A stretch of DNA of 64,000 nucleotides from Mycolicibacterium neworleansense (GCF_001245615.1 NZ_CWKH01000001.1:806001-870000); one strand, 5' to 3'; positions 34,046-43,451 are shown, counted from the first letter of the stretch. Numbers and translations are program-made. Notes: generated by a model from the letters alone, not told the origin.

Positions 34046-34780
34046 ATGTCCACAGCGAAGCCGACGTTGGTTCCGGTTCGCCAGATTGCCGCCCATGAGC
34101 TGGTGGTCGACCAGATGCGCCGGGCCCTGGAGCTGGGTCAGTTCCGGCCCGGGGACCGGCTGCCCACCGAGCGCGAACTCTCCGACATGCTCGACGTATC
34201 CCGCACCACGGTGCGCGCCGCCGTCTCGGTCCTGGAGGGGGAGGGCCTGATCACGGTGCGACGCGGCCGTGGCGGTGGGTTCACCGTCCAGGCGCCGCAG
34301 TACGACCCGGCCGAGATGCGCCGGGAGTTGCGCCGCAACAAGCGTGAGGTCCGCGATGCGTTCGACTACCGCGTCATCGTCGAGACCGGCGCCACCCGGC
34401 TGGCTGCCGAGCGCCGTCGCGCCACCGATGTGACCGAGCTTCGCAAGCTGCTCAAGGGCATGGAATCCGCGCTGCAGGTCGGGATGGACGAGCCGTCGGC
34501 CCGGCACACCACGGAGTTCCAGACCCTGGACTCGGCGTTTCATCTCGGCATCGCCCAGGCTGCTCAGAATGACCGCCTGCTGGAGGCGGTCGCCGACGCT
34601 CGTCGCAGGATGTGGCTGCCGGTCGGTGCGATCTTCGGTCGTCTGGAGCCCAACGCGAACGACTATCACGAGTCGATCCTGGAAGCGATCGAGAGCCGCG
34701 ATCCGGACCTGGCGGCCGCGCAGATGGAAGCCCACATCAACGACACCAGGCGCACGGTCGAGTCCTGGCTGAAGCGCTGA
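34046..34780 (+). CDS. FadR-type GntR family transcriptional regulator
   Basis: A 244-residue regulator with an N-terminal winged helix (DQMRRALELGQFRPGDRLPTERELSDMLDVSRTTVR, residues about 20-60, then the wing VRRGRGGGFTV) and a C-terminal all-helical FCD effector domain (about 95-225). That domain has the spaced Asp/His residues (DYRVIVETGATRLAAERRRA, LDSAFHLGIAQAAQND, NDYHESILEAIESRDP) usually used for metal/ligand binding. ATG 34046 has a strong AAGGGGG site. It stands alone after coaE; no obvious metabolic target lies beside it. The ligand is probably an organic acid. Confidence 0.9.
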   Translation: MSTAKPTLVPVRQIAAHELVVDQMRRALELGQFRPGDRLPTERELSDMLDVSRTTVRAAVSVLEGEGLITVRRGRGGGFTVQAPQYDPAEMRRELRRNKREVRDAFDYRVIVETGATRLAAERRRATDVTELRKLLKGMESALQVGMDEPSARHTTEFQTLDSAFHLGIAQAAQNDRLLEAVADARRRMWLPVGAIFGRLEPNANDYHESILEAIESRDPDLAAAQMEAHINDTRRTVESWLKR

Positions 34781-34783
34781 CGG

Positions 34784-35359
34784 CTACGCGGCCGGCGGCT
34801 CAGGTTCCGCGGGCGGCGCGACGGCGGGCTCGGCGGACGGCGGTAGGGCCGGATCGGTGCCGACCGGGGCGGTGTCGACGACGTTGCCCGGCACCGGGGT
34901 GCTCAGCGGGGCGCCGCAGGGCAGGCTGCCGTAGGTCGGATCGTCCTTGGGCCGGGTCAGCCGAGGGCCGACGAAGGTGTCGGCCTGGGCGATGATCTGG
35001 TCGTCCACCAGGATCTCGCAGTGCAGGTTGGCCGAGTACGGCCAATCGATGCGCACCGCCATGCCTGCGGTTTCCGGGTTGGACACCACGCCGGTGGCCT
35101 CGAAGACCCGGCCCGGCAGCATCGACGGGTCGGCGGTGTTGATGTTCTGGTCGTCGATCTTGTAGGCGATGGTCGCGTTGCGCGACACCCCGTCGATCCT
35201 GGCGCGGTAGGTGACGTTGTGGAGCTGCTGGTCGGGCAGTGGCTCGACCTGAGGCGGCGCCTCGGGGTCGGCGTGCGCCGGAATGGGAATCAACAGTGCG
35301 CCGGTGAGCAGTCCTGCCAGCGCGGGGAGGCCTCCCCAGGCGTACTTAGCTGAACTCAT
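34784..35359 (-). CDS. putative secreted protein
   Basis: A 191-residue protein with a Sec-type signal peptide (YAWGGLPALAGLLTGALLIPIPAHA, cleavage after AHA). The mature part of about 110 residues has a likely beta-rich domain (LHNVTYRARIDGVSRNATIAY, then RIDWPYSANLHCEILVDDQI) with two Cys (HCEIL and LPCGAP) that could form a disulfide, and a Pro/Ala-rich tail. ATG 35359 is set by the signal peptide; the longer frame adds an unlikely basic stretch. It lies 12 bases after the DUF402 stop on the same strand, so probably cotranscribed. No family recognised. Confidence 0.75.
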   Translation of the reverse strand: MSSAKYAWGGLPALAGLLTGALLIPIPAHADPEAPPQVEPLPDQQLHNVTYRARIDGVSRNATIAYKIDDQNINTADPSMLPGRVFEATGVVSNPETAGMAVRIDWPYSANLHCEILVDDQIIAQADTFVGPRLTRPKDDPTYGSLPCGAPLSTPVPGNVVDTAPVGTDPALPPSAEPAVAPPAEPEPPAA

Positions 35360-35370
35360 GAATCCCGACC

Positions 35371-35811
35371 TTACGCGCCTCTCCACGTCAGGGCCATTCC
35401 GTTGCCGGACAGCCACCGGTCGAGCTCATAGCCGCAGCTCGCCAGGCCCTCGATCGCGGTGGCCGCGGTTTGCACCGCCTGCTCACCGACCTCCGGGCTG
35501 AGCAGACCGTGCCGCACCGCGGTGAGCAACTCGTCGACATCGCACAGTTCGACGCCGCGCCCGGAGCGGAGCACCAGATCCAGGTAGTGGTCCTCGGAAT
35601 GCCATGCGGTCGGCCCGGCGGCGTAGTGGCCGACGTCGAGGTAGAAGTCCTGGTCACGCTCGTGGCCGGGGTTGAAATGGAACACGCTGGCCCGCAGCCC
35701 GAGCTGAGGCAGCAGCCAGGATTCCAGGTAGTGGAACTGGGCTCGGCCGGGCGTCGGCCGGGCCATGTAGAGGCCCCAGGGTTCGACGGTGTAGACGTCG
35801 ACCGCCCGCAC
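35371..35811 (-). CDS. DUF402 family protein (Rv1632c-like), start uncertain
   Basis: A 146-residue DUF402 protein from GTG 35811: [47 protein letters not shown] and [16 protein letters not shown] contain the acidic and His residues of the FomD/nucleoside-diphosphatase-like fold. Same-frame codons continue 25 further codons upstream to a TAG. They encode [14 protein letters not shown] text that resembles a family N-terminus, but there is no ATG, GTG or TTG there; an ATC at 35877 or a CTG would have to serve. Divergent from uvrB. Probably a phosphatase-type enzyme; substrate unknown. Confidence 0.8.
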   Translation of the reverse strand: MRAVDVYTVEPWGLYMARPTPGRAQFHYLESWLLPQLGLRASVFHFNPGHERDQDFYLDVGHYAAGPTAWHSEDHYLDLVLRSGRGVELCDVDELLTAVRHGLLSPEVGEQAVQTAATAIEGLASCGYELDRWLSGNGMALTWRGA

Positions 35812-35914
35812 GATGCCTTTGGGGTCGGTGTTCGTGCGGGCGACCAGGTCGAATGTCTCGTGCTTGGGCGGGTGGATGCGGCCAGCCTACGCGGGGAGCG
35901 AACGCGGGCGGAAG

Positions 35915-35937
35915 TTGTCGGTGCACAGTTCTACGCT
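35915..35937 (+). promoter_or_regulatory. RecA-independent DNA-damage (PafBC-type) promoter of uvrB
   Basis: TTGTCGGTG (35915-35923), exactly eight bases, TACGCT (35932-35937). This is the RecA-NDp/PafBC promoter pattern of mycobacteria. Transcription would begin about at 35944-35945, i.e. at the ATG, which argues for a leaderless uvrB starting at 35945 rather than at the GTG at 35939. Confidence 0.75.
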
Positions 35938-35944
35938 GGTGAGC

Positions 35945-38104
35945 ATGGCCTTCGCGACCGAACACCCCGTGCTCGCGCATTCGGAGTACCGGGCTGTCGA
36001 TGAGATCGTCCGGACCGGTGCCCGGTTCGAGGTGGTCAGTGAGTACGACCCGGCCGGTGACCAGCCGGCCGCCATCGACGAGCTCGAGCGCCGGATCAAG
36101 GCCGGCGAGCGTGATGTCGTGCTGCTCGGCGCCACCGGTACCGGCAAGTCGGCCACCACGGCGTGGCTGATCGAGCGGCTGCAGCGGCCCACCCTGGTGA
36201 TGGCGCCGAACAAGACGCTGGCTGCCCAGCTGGCCAACGAGTTGCGGGAGATGTTGCCGCACAACGCTGTTGAGTACTTCGTCTCGTACTACGACTACTA
36301 CCAGCCCGAGGCATACATCGCCCAGACCGACACCTACATCGAGAAGGACAGCTCGATCAACGACGACGTCGAGCGGTTGCGGCACTCGGCCACCTCGAGC
36401 CTGCTGTCGCGGCGCGACGTGGTCGTGGTGGCCTCGGTGTCGTGCATCTACGGTCTGGGCACGCCGCAGTCCTACCTCGACCGGTCGGTGGAGCTCGCGG
36501 TCGGCCAGGAGGTGCCGCGCGACGGGCTGCTGCGGCTGTTGGTGGATGTGCAGTACAACCGCAACGACATGGCGTTCACCCGGGGCACGTTCCGGGTGCG
36601 CGGCGACACCGTGGAGATCATCCCGTCCTACGAGGAGCTCGCGGTGCGGATCGAGTTCTTCGGCGACGAGATCGAGGCGCTGTACTACCTGCACCCGCTC
36701 ACCGGCGACATCGTCCGCCAGGTGGACTCGCTGCGGATCTTCCCGGCGACCCACTATGTGGCCGGGCCGGAGCGGATGGCGCATGCGATCTCGACCATCG
36801 AGGCCGAGCTCGAGGCGCGGCTGGCCGAGCTGGAGGGGCAGGGCAAGCTGCTGGAGGCCCAGCGGCTGCGGATGCGCACCAACTACGACGTCGAGATGAT
36901 GAAGCAGGTCGGCTTCTGCTCGGGCATCGAGAATTACTCGCGCCACATCGATGGCCGTCCCGCCGGATCTGCGCCGGCTACGCTGCTGGACTATTTCCCG
37001 GAGGACTTCCTGCTCGTCATCGACGAATCCCACGTCACGGTGCCCCAGATCGGCGGCATGTACGAGGGGGACATGTCGCGCAAGCGCAATCTGGTCGACT
37101 TCGGTTTCCGGCTGCCTTCCGCCGTCGACAACCGGCCGCTGACCTGGGAGGAGTTCGCCGACCGGATCGGGCAGACGGTGTACCTCTCGGCCACCCCGGG
37201 TGCGTACGAGATCAGCCAGGCCGGTGGCGAGTTCGTCGAACAGGTGATCCGCCCGACCGGTCTGGTCGACCCGAAGGTGGTGGTGAAGCCGACCAAGGGC
37301 CAGATCGACGATCTGATCGGCGAGATCCGCACCCGCACCGAGCGCGACGAGCGGGTCCTGGTCACCACGCTGACCAAGAAGATGGCCGAGGACCTCACCG
37401 ACTATCTGCTGGAGCTTGGCATCAAGGTCCGGTACCTGCATTCGGAGGTCGACACCCTGCGCCGCGTCGAGCTGCTGCGGCAGCTGCGCCTGGGCGAGTA
37501 CGACGTCCTGGTCGGCATCAACCTGCTGCGTGAGGGTCTGGATCTGCCCGAGGTGTCGCTGGTGGCGATCCTCGACGCCGACAAGGAGGGCTTCCTGCGG
37601 TCCACCCGCAGCCTGATCCAGACCATCGGCCGTGCAGCCCGCAACGTATCCGGTGAAGTGCACATGTACGCCGACAAGATCACCGACTCGATGCGTGAGG
37701 CCATCGACGAGACCGAGCGCCGCCGGGCCAAGCAGATCGCCTACAACGAGGCCAACGGCATCGATCCGCAGCCGCTGCGCAAGAAGATCGCCGACATTCT
37801 GGACCAGGTGTACCGCGAGGCCGACGATACCGAATCGGTCGAGGTCGGAGGTTCGGGACGCAACGCTTCGCGAGGCCGGCGCGCCCAGGGTGAACCCGGC
37901 CGGTCGGTCAGTGCCGGCATCGTCGAGGGCCGCGACACCACGAACATGCCGCGGGCCGAATTGGCCGATCTGATCAAGGATCTGACCGAGCAGATGATGA
38001 CCGCCGCACGCGATCTGCAGTTCGAGCTGGCGGCGCGGATCCGTGACGAGATCGCGGATCTGAAGAAGGAGCTGCGGGGGATGGACGCGGCCGGCCTGAA
38101 GTGA
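35945..38104 (+). CDS. uvrB: excinuclease ABC subunit B
   Basis: Damage-verification helicase of nucleotide-excision repair. A 719-residue protein with Walker [14 protein letters not shown], the beta-hairpin [21 protein letters not shown] that inserts between strands, DEAD-like [11 protein letters not shown], motif V/VI regions [29 protein letters not shown] and QTIGRAARN, and a C-terminal UVR domain ([31 protein letters not shown]) for UvrC/UvrA contact. The N-terminus is about 20 residues longer than the form I recall for M. tuberculosis. The start is supported by the upstream promoter. 47 bases separate it from the MFS gene. Confidence 0.97.
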   Translation: MAFATEHPVLAHSEYRAVDEIVRTGARFEVVSEYDPAGDQPAAIDELERRIKAGERDVVLLGATGTGKSATTAWLIERLQRPTLVMAPNKTLAAQLANELREMLPHNAVEYFVSYYDYYQPEAYIAQTDTYIEKDSSINDDVERLRHSATSSLLSRRDVVVVASVSCIYGLGTPQSYLDRSVELAVGQEVPRDGLLRLLVDVQYNRNDMAFTRGTFRVRGDTVEIIPSYEELAVRIEFFGDEIEALYYLHPLTGDIVRQVDSLRIFPATHYVAGPERMAHAISTIEAELEARLAELEGQGKLLEAQRLRMRTNYDVEMMKQVGFCSGIENYSRHIDGRPAGSAPATLLDYFPEDFLLVIDESHVTVPQIGGMYEGDMSRKRNLVDFGFRLPSAVDNRPLTWEEFADRIGQTVYLSATPGAYEISQAGGEFVEQVIRPTGLVDPKVVVKPTKGQIDDLIGEIRTRTERDERVLVTTLTKKMAEDLTDYLLELGIKVRYLHSEVDTLRRVELLRQLRLGEYDVLVGINLLREGLDLPEVSLVAILDADKEGFLRSTRSLIQTIGRAARNVSGEVHMYADKITDSMREAIDETERRRAKQIAYNEANGIDPQPLRKKIADILDQVYREADDTESVEVGGSGRNASRGRRAQGEPGRSVSAGIVEGRDTTNMPRAELADLIKDLTEQMMTAARDLQFELAARIRDEIADLKKELRGMDAAGLK

Positions 38105-38150
38105 CGCGGGTGTTGACCTCAACAGCGGTTCAGCTCCTAGCGTCATCGGT

Positions 38151-39569
38151 GTGACCGATACCGTGACGCCCGATACCGGGACCTGGCGGCAGTTGCTGGG
38201 CGGCCGGCATCTGGGCGCGTCCACCGTGTTGGCCGGTGGCGTGCTGCTGTATGCCACCAACGAATTCCTGACGATCAGCCTGTTGCCCAGCGCGGTGGCC
38301 GATATCGGCGGTCAGCGGTTCTACGCCTGGGTCACGACGCTGTACCTGGTGGCCTCGGTGATCGCCGCCACCACGGTCCACTCGATGCTGATGCGGCTGG
38401 GGCCGCGGCGGGCATATCTGTTGGGGCTCACGGTGTTCGGTGCCGGAAGCCTGGGCTGCGCGCTGGCCCCGAGCATGGAGGTACTGCTCGCCGGGCGCAC
38501 CGTGCAGGGCTTCGCCGGTGGGCTGCTGGCCGGCCTCGGCTACGCCGTGATCAACACTGCGCTGCCGAATACGTTGTGGACCAAGGCCTCTGCACTGGTG
38601 TCGGCGATGTGGGGTGTCGGCACGGTGATCGGCCCGGCCTCTGGTGGGCTGTTCGCGCAGTTCGGGCACTGGCGCTGGGCCTTCGGCGTGCTGGTTGTCC
38701 TGACGGTCGCGATGGGTGCGTTGGTGCCGGTTGCGCTGCCGAGCCGTACCGGTGCGACCTCGGCGCCGACGCCCGGCATTCCGGTGTGGTCGCTGGCGTT
38801 GCTCGGTGCGGCGGCCATGGCGGTGAGCGTGGCGGGCATTCCGCACGATTGGCGGGCCACCCCCGCACTGCTCGGCGTGGGTGCGGCACTGGTGGCCGGG
38901 TTCCTGGCCGTGGACCGCCGCGCCGGTGCATCGGTCTTGCCGCCCAGCACATTCAAGCCCGGCCCGCTCAAGTGGATCTACCTGAGCCTCGGCGCGTTGA
39001 TGGCCGCCACCATGGTCGACATGTATGTGCCGTTGTTCGGTCAACGGCTGGCACACCTGACACCGGTGGCGGCCGGGTTCTTCGCAGCGGTGTTGTCCGT
39101 CGGGTGGACCGTGGGGGAGATCGTCAGCGCATCGCTGCAGAACCGCCGGGTGATCGTGCGCACGGTGGCGTTCGCGCCGATCGTGATGGCGGCCGGTCTG
39201 GCCGCCGGCGCGGTGTTGATCCGAGACGGAATGGCGCCGTGGCTGGTGGTGATGTGGGGTGCGGCGCTCGCGGTCACCGGTGCCGGCATCGGTATCGCCT
39301 GGCCGCATCTGTCCGCATGGGCGATGGGCAGCGTTGACGATCCGGTCGAGGGGCCGGCCGCGGCGGCCGCGATCAACACCGTCCAGCTCATCTGCGGTGC
39401 GTTCGGCGCGGGCTTGGCCGGTGTCGTCGTCAACCTCAGCGAAACCGCGGACGCGGCTGCTGCCCGATGGCTCTTCGCCGCATTCGCGGTGCTCGCCCTG
39501 CTCGGGGCCTTTGCCTCGTTCCGTTCTGCACCGCGAGCGTGCGTGTCTGCCGCCCAACACGCCGCATAA
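38151..39569 (+). CDS. MFS transporter (Rv1634-like), C-terminus supplied by repeat copy C
   Basis: A 472-residue major facilitator with about 14 hydrophobic segments. It has the drug/H+ antiporter layout (TLYLVASVIAATTVHSMLMRLGPRRAYLLG, loop 2-3 motif A-like; AGRTVQGFAGGLLAGLGYAVI, motif B/C region). GTG 38151 is the start. The last 11 residues (RACVSAAQHAA) and the stop codon are encoded by the 61-bp repeat copy C, so the original C-terminus was probably replaced. Located directly after uvrB as in M. tuberculosis, where Rv1634 is described as a drug efflux pump (from memory). Substrates here unknown. Confidence 0.9.
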   Translation: MTDTVTPDTGTWRQLLGGRHLGASTVLAGGVLLYATNEFLTISLLPSAVADIGGQRFYAWVTTLYLVASVIAATTVHSMLMRLGPRRAYLLGLTVFGAGSLGCALAPSMEVLLAGRTVQGFAGGLLAGLGYAVINTALPNTLWTKASALVSAMWGVGTVIGPASGGLFAQFGHWRWAFGVLVVLTVAMGALVPVALPSRTGATSAPTPGIPVWSLALLGAAAMAVSVAGIPHDWRATPALLGVGAALVAGFLAVDRRAGASVLPPSTFKPGPLKWIYLSLGALMAATMVDMYVPLFGQRLAHLTPVAAGFFAAVLSVGWTVGEIVSASLQNRRVIVRTVAFAPIVMAAGLAAGAVLIRDGMAPWLVVMWGAALAVTGAGIGIAWPHLSAWAMGSVDDPVEGPAAAAAINTVQLICGAFGAGLAGVVVNLSETADAAAARWLFAAFAVLALLGAFASFRSAPRACVSAAQHAA

Positions 39570-39593
39570 CGTCGACATTCTGCGCACCCTCGC
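39533..39593 (+). repeat. 61-bp dispersed repeat, copy C
   Basis: Identical to copies A and B over the first 17 bases (GCGAGCGTGCGTGTCTG), ends GCGCACCCTCGC, and has the inner GTGT/ACAC arms and ACACGCCGC core. It begins in codon 461 of the MFS gene and contains its stop codon. Same orientation relative to the upstream gene as the other two copies. Confidence 0.85.
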
Positions 39594-39627
39594 GCGCGAT
39601 GAATTTCGCCCGCGGCCCAGGTCTCTC

Positions 39628-39646
39628 TCGTATAGGACCGATACGA
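39628..39646. promoter_or_regulatory. inverted repeat upstream of the DUF899 gene
   Basis: TCGTAT (39628-39633) and ATACGA (39641-39646) separated by seven bases, 12 bases before the DUF899 ATG and next to its GAGGAG ribosome site. It looks like an operator for an unlinked regulator, or overlaps a -10 (TATAGG). Short arms, so only a candidate. Confidence 0.4.
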
Positions 39647-39657
39647 GGAGTGATTCG

Positions 39658-40428
39658 ATGCCGCTGACACTCAACGCCTACCCAGACGTCGTCACCCGAG
39701 ACGATTGGCTCGAGGCACGCAAGAAGCTACTGGCCGCCGAGCGTGAGGTGACGCACCTGCGCGACGCGGTCAACGCCCAACGGCGCCGGCTGCCGATGGT
39801 GAAGGTGGACAAGGACTACACCTTCGAGGGGCCTGACGGCGAGGCGCGACTGGTCGATCTGTTCGAGGGCCGCAGCCAGCTCTACGTCCACCACTTCATG
39901 TGGATCGACGCGATGGATGCCGGCTGCCCAAGTTGCACCGCCGCGGCCGACCTGACCTTCACCGACGAAGACCGAAAGCTTTTGCATGCCAAGGACGTCA
40001 CGTTCGCGTGCGTGTCCCGGGCACCCTACGCCAGCATCGCCGCCTACCGGGATGCGCACGGTTGGACGTTCCCGTGGTACTCGTCGCGCGACGGTGACTT
40101 CACCTATGACTATCACGTGACACTCGACCCGGCCCGAGCCCCGATCGAGTACAACTACATGTCCGTCGACGAACTCCACGACGCGGGTTTCACCGACGAC
40201 GACCTGCGGGGGGACTGGCCGGGGGCCAGCGTCTTTCTGCGTCGTGGTGACGACGTCTTCCACACCTATTCGACCTTCGCGCGCGGGCTCGATCACACGG
40301 CGGTGGGATACCCGTTCCTCGACCTCACCCCGTACGGGCGGCAGGAACCGTGGGAGGACTCGCCGGCCGGGTGGCCTCAGGGCGGGGCAGTGGTGGGCCG
40401 GCCGGTGGGAGATGCCGACGACAGTTAG
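39658..40428 (+). CDS. DUF899 (thioredoxin-like) family protein
   Basis: A 256-residue DUF899 protein: TRDDWLEARKKLLAAEREVTHLRDAVNAQRRRLPMVKV at the N-terminus, YVHHFMW and the Cys-containing GCPSCTAAAD (Cys-x2-Cys, thioredoxin-fold position), then CVSRAPYASIAAYRDAHGW and the C-terminal DVFHTYSTFARGLDHTAVGYPFLDLTPYGRQE. The family adopts a thioredoxin-like fold and often sits next to ArsR-type regulators; no reaction is known. Good ribosome site (GAGGAG). It lies between repeat copy C and tRNA-Cys. Confidence 0.9.
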   Translation: MPLTLNAYPDVVTRDDWLEARKKLLAAEREVTHLRDAVNAQRRRLPMVKVDKDYTFEGPDGEARLVDLFEGRSQLYVHHFMWIDAMDAGCPSCTAAADLTFTDEDRKLLHAKDVTFACVSRAPYASIAAYRDAHGWTFPWYSSRDGDFTYDYHVTLDPARAPIEYNYMSVDELHDAGFTDDDLRGDWPGASVFLRRGDDVFHTYSTFARGLDHTAVGYPFLDLTPYGRQEPWEDSPAGWPQGGAVVGRPVGDADDS

Positions 40429-40489
40429 CGATCATTGAGATCGAAACTATGGGCCCGCGTCGAAATGCCTGGCACAGTAGCCAATCGAT

Positions 40490-40560
40490 GCGGGTGTGTC
40501 TGAGTGGCTAGGAACCGGCCTGCAAAGCCGTTTACACGGGTTCGAATCCCGTCACTCGCT
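40490..40560 (+). tRNA. tRNA-Cys (anticodon GCA)
   Basis: The acceptor stem GCGGGTG (40490-40496) pairs with CACTCGC (40553-40559, one G-U), and T is the discriminator. The anticodon loop CTGCAAA contains GCA at 40522-40524. The T arm ACGGG-TTCGAAT-CCCGT is perfect. No CCA is encoded. A GC-rich hairpin follows ten bases later. Confidence 0.93.
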
Positions 40561-40569
40561 CGATGGGAA

Positions 40570-40617
40570 GGCGCAGAGGGCGGCATTCTGACTTCGGTCC
40601 GAGTGCCGCTCTGCGCC
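40570..40617 (+). terminator. hairpin downstream of tRNA-Cys and at the 3' end of the LuxR gene
   Basis: GGCGCAGAG then GCGGCA (40570-40585) pairs with TGCCGC then TCTGCGCC (40604-40617) with a two-base bulge around an 18-base loop. It sits between tRNA-Cys and the convergent LuxR-type gene, where it could stop both transcripts. Confidence 0.6.
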
Positions 40618-40638
40618 CTAGGGGCGCATACGTGTTCG

Positions 40639-43227
40639 TCAGTCGATAATCCCGAGTTCGTGCGCCCGGTGCAGCGCATCGCGTCGCTTGGTCACTTGAA
40701 GTTTGGACAGGATCGCGGACACGTGGTGATCGACCGTCCTGACCGACAGGTGCAGCCGTTCGGCAAGTTCGGCATTGGTCGAGCCGCCGTCCATGTGGCG
40801 AAGCACCTCGATCTGGCGCGGGGTGAGGCCGGCCGGATTGGTCATGGTCGATGTGCGCCGGCGCGCCGGAACCTTCAGTCCCCGTGCACGCAAGTCACGA
40901 CGGACCTTGGCCGCCGCCGCGTCGGCGCCCAACTCGTCGAGCGTGTCCAGGCCGCGCCGGGCGAGGCGGGCGTCACCGGAGTCGGTAAGCGCCAGGGCGA
41001 CTTCGTAAGGCATTGACAGGCGGTCGAATTCGTCGGCAGCGGACTCGAACGCGCCGTCGATGACGAGCCGATACGGTTCGGCGACTTGCGGCAAAATCTC
41101 GCGGAGACCTAGGCGATGCAGCCACACTGCGAGCTCGCCGCGCGCCATGGTGAGGCCCTGAACTTGGCTGTCGTCCAGCAGCGTTCGGCATTCGGCCAGC
41201 CGGTCGTCGGCTACTCCGGTCAACCACGCCTGTTCGGCGATCGCTGACGCCGCGAACAGGCGCAGATGCTCTCCGAACCGGCACAGCAGTCGCCACGCCT
41301 CGTCGATGCCGTCGTCCCTCGTGCCGTCGCGCCGAAGGGAGACGAGGGCTCGCACGAGAATCGGAGTCATGCGGGCCAGCGGCGCGCTCGGGCTGCCGAG
41401 GACGGTCTCGGCATGGACCGCCGCAGTGTCCCAATCCCCGAGCAGCAGCTCAAGTTTGGTGCGCATGCCGAGCAACCATGTTTTTCCCAGAGGCACGTCG
41501 CGTTCGTCGCTCAGCGGAATGATGACATCGAGTAGCTCGGCCGCCTCGGAGAGCCGACGCTGTTCGATGTCCAGGTACACGAGGCTGGTGCAGCCGTTCG
41601 AGTAGATGTCGTCTTCAAGCAGTGCGGCAGCTGATCTGATGCTCGACAGCATCTTGTCGCGCGCGGCGTCCTCCCCGGCCAGCGCTCCCCGGTAGCCGTC
41701 GATGAGCGCAATGCGGGTGACGAGTGACGGATCGTCGACCTGCGCGGCGAAGGCCTTCGCCTGGCACAACAGCTCCGCCGCGCGTATGAGTTTGCTTGCC
41801 AGCACGGCGAAGTAGGCCAGTGTGGTGACGGCGTGCCCGAGTAGCGCGAATTCCGTGTCGCCACCCGACTCGTGACAGTCCTCCAACACGGCAACTGCCT
41901 GCGTTGCATGGTGTTCCGCGCGCGAGTGGTTCGCGTTGTTCGACTCATAAAGGGCCAACGCGTGGTGATTGGCGCTGACGGCCGCGGCGCCGATCAACTG
42001 CTCACGCAGAAGGAGTGCACGCTGCCGAGCCGCGATTGCGTCGTCCAACCGATCCGTGAGGAAGTACTCGTCCGCCAACAGCTCAAGCAGCTCGGCCTCT
42101 TCGTCAACCGGCACCGGGCCGCCCCGGTCGAGTGCGATCCGATAGAACTGCGCCGCCTGCTTGTGGGCGCCGGACCGTGCTGCCGCGTGGCCCGCCTCGG
42201 ATGCGGCACGTCGGGTGCGAGCGTGGTCGCCGGCCCCGAGCGCATGATGGGTCAACACGGTGGAGTCGAGGACCTGCGATGGCGACGCTTCGTACGCGTG
42301 GATCATGCGGCGGTGCAATTCCACGTCGAGGCCCGGCGGGATCACACTGGTGATGGCCAGGCGACACAGGTCATGGCGGAAGGCGATACCGCGGGAGCTT
42401 CGCCGGATGAGATTGGCCTCGTCGAGGCTGCGCAGCGTCAACGCCGCGACGCCAAGGTCGGCGAGCAGCACATCCGGAATCGCCCCAGACGCGCACGCCA
42501 GGAGATGCAGCAGATCCCACGCATCCGTGTCCAGACCAGCCGTGCGGGATAGCACTACGTCGCGCACAGTCGTCGGCAGATCGTCTCCGGTGTGGTCGAG
42601 CATCTCGGTGACAAAGAACGCATTGCCGCCAGTCGTACGATGCAGCCAGATGGGGTCGACGCCGCGGTCGCCTACCAACGCGGCCACCGCATCAAGGCTC
42701 AACGGCGGCAATGACACTGAGATGGCGTCGCCGGAGCGAGCCACGTCGCCGAGTAGCAGGCGCAGCGGATGTGCGGCTCCGACCTCTTCGTCGCGAATGA
42801 CTCCGACAATTAGGGAACGGGTGCGCCCAATTCGCCTCAGCATATAGCGCAACAAGTCAACCGTGCCTTGATCGGCCCAGTGCATGTCGTCGATGACGAG
42901 AATCGACGGGGTTACTCGGAGCTCCTCGAATACCGCGGCGAAGATCTCGTAGGCCCGATCGCTGTCACGGAGCAACCGCTGGGTGGCCGGCCCGTACTGG
43001 CATGCAAGGTCGTGGATCGGCCCCAAGGGACGCGGCGTCGACAACGGGTCACACGCGCCCCACAGCACGCGCTCACCGTCAGGCCAGCGGTCAACAAACG
43101 CCTCGACGAAAGATGTTTTTCCACAGCCGGATTCACCGCTGACGATGACGACACCGCCACGCCCGGCGCGCGCCGTGGCGGCACGTGCGGTGAGCTCTGC
43201 GAACTCGCGGTCGCGCTCGGTGAGCAT
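40639..43227 (-). CDS. LuxR-family ATPase regulator (LAL type)
   Basis: An 862-residue large ATP-binding regulator of the LuxR family. An N-terminal AAA/STAND ATPase has Walker A GESGCGKTS (residues 31-39), Walker B ILVIDDMHWAD (about 109-119) and RTTGGNAFFVTEM. The long helical middle resembles TPR repeats (about 330-750). The C-terminal LuxR helix-turn-helix is LTPRQIEVLRHMDGGSTNAELAERLHLSVRTVDHHVSAILSKL. ATG 43227 is chosen over an upstream ATG that would add an unrelated basic stretch. No typical target gene is adjacent on the same strand; the divergent small secreted protein is the nearest possible one. Confidence 0.92.
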   Translation of the reverse strand: MLTERDREFAELTARAATARAGRGGVVIVSGESGCGKTSFVEAFVDRWPDGERVLWGACDPLSTPRPLGPIHDLACQYGPATQRLLRDSDRAYEIFAAVFEELRVTPSILVIDDMHWADQGTVDLLRYMLRRIGRTRSLIVGVIRDEEVGAAHPLRLLLGDVARSGDAISVSLPPLSLDAVAALVGDRGVDPIWLHRTTGGNAFFVTEMLDHTGDDLPTTVRDVVLSRTAGLDTDAWDLLHLLACASGAIPDVLLADLGVAALTLRSLDEANLIRRSSRGIAFRHDLCRLAITSVIPPGLDVELHRRMIHAYEASPSQVLDSTVLTHHALGAGDHARTRRAASEAGHAAARSGAHKQAAQFYRIALDRGGPVPVDEEAELLELLADEYFLTDRLDDAIAARQRALLLREQLIGAAAVSANHHALALYESNNANHSRAEHHATQAVAVLEDCHESGGDTEFALLGHAVTTLAYFAVLASKLIRAAELLCQAKAFAAQVDDPSLVTRIALIDGYRGALAGEDAARDKMLSSIRSAAALLEDDIYSNGCTSLVYLDIEQRRLSEAAELLDVIIPLSDERDVPLGKTWLLGMRTKLELLLGDWDTAAVHAETVLGSPSAPLARMTPILVRALVSLRRDGTRDDGIDEAWRLLCRFGEHLRLFAASAIAEQAWLTGVADDRLAECRTLLDDSQVQGLTMARGELAVWLHRLGLREILPQVAEPYRLVIDGAFESAADEFDRLSMPYEVALALTDSGDARLARRGLDTLDELGADAAAAKVRRDLRARGLKVPARRRTSTMTNPAGLTPRQIEVLRHMDGGSTNAELAERLHLSVRTVDHHVSAILSKLQVTKRRDALHRAHELGIID

Positions 43228-43451
43228 CACGCTACGAATGCTACCGCCACGCTGACCAGCGGAAATACCCATGCGGTTCGATGGCCTCGGCTCCAAGATG
43301 GGCAATTTCTACCGATGTCTACCTGCCGTCGGTCAATCAGCCTTGAAACAGCCCGCGAGCACCTGTTACGGGCTAGCCACGCGCCGGGTTCGGCGCGCAA
43401 CTCCGTATGGGTGGCGACACGGGTCGGGCCGGCAGAGAGCGAACCAACGAG

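Noticed and set aside
35654..38260. 868-codon minus-strand open frame
   Set aside because: Antisense to uvrB and extends through DUF402 in the wrong frame; product has no domain and biased composition.
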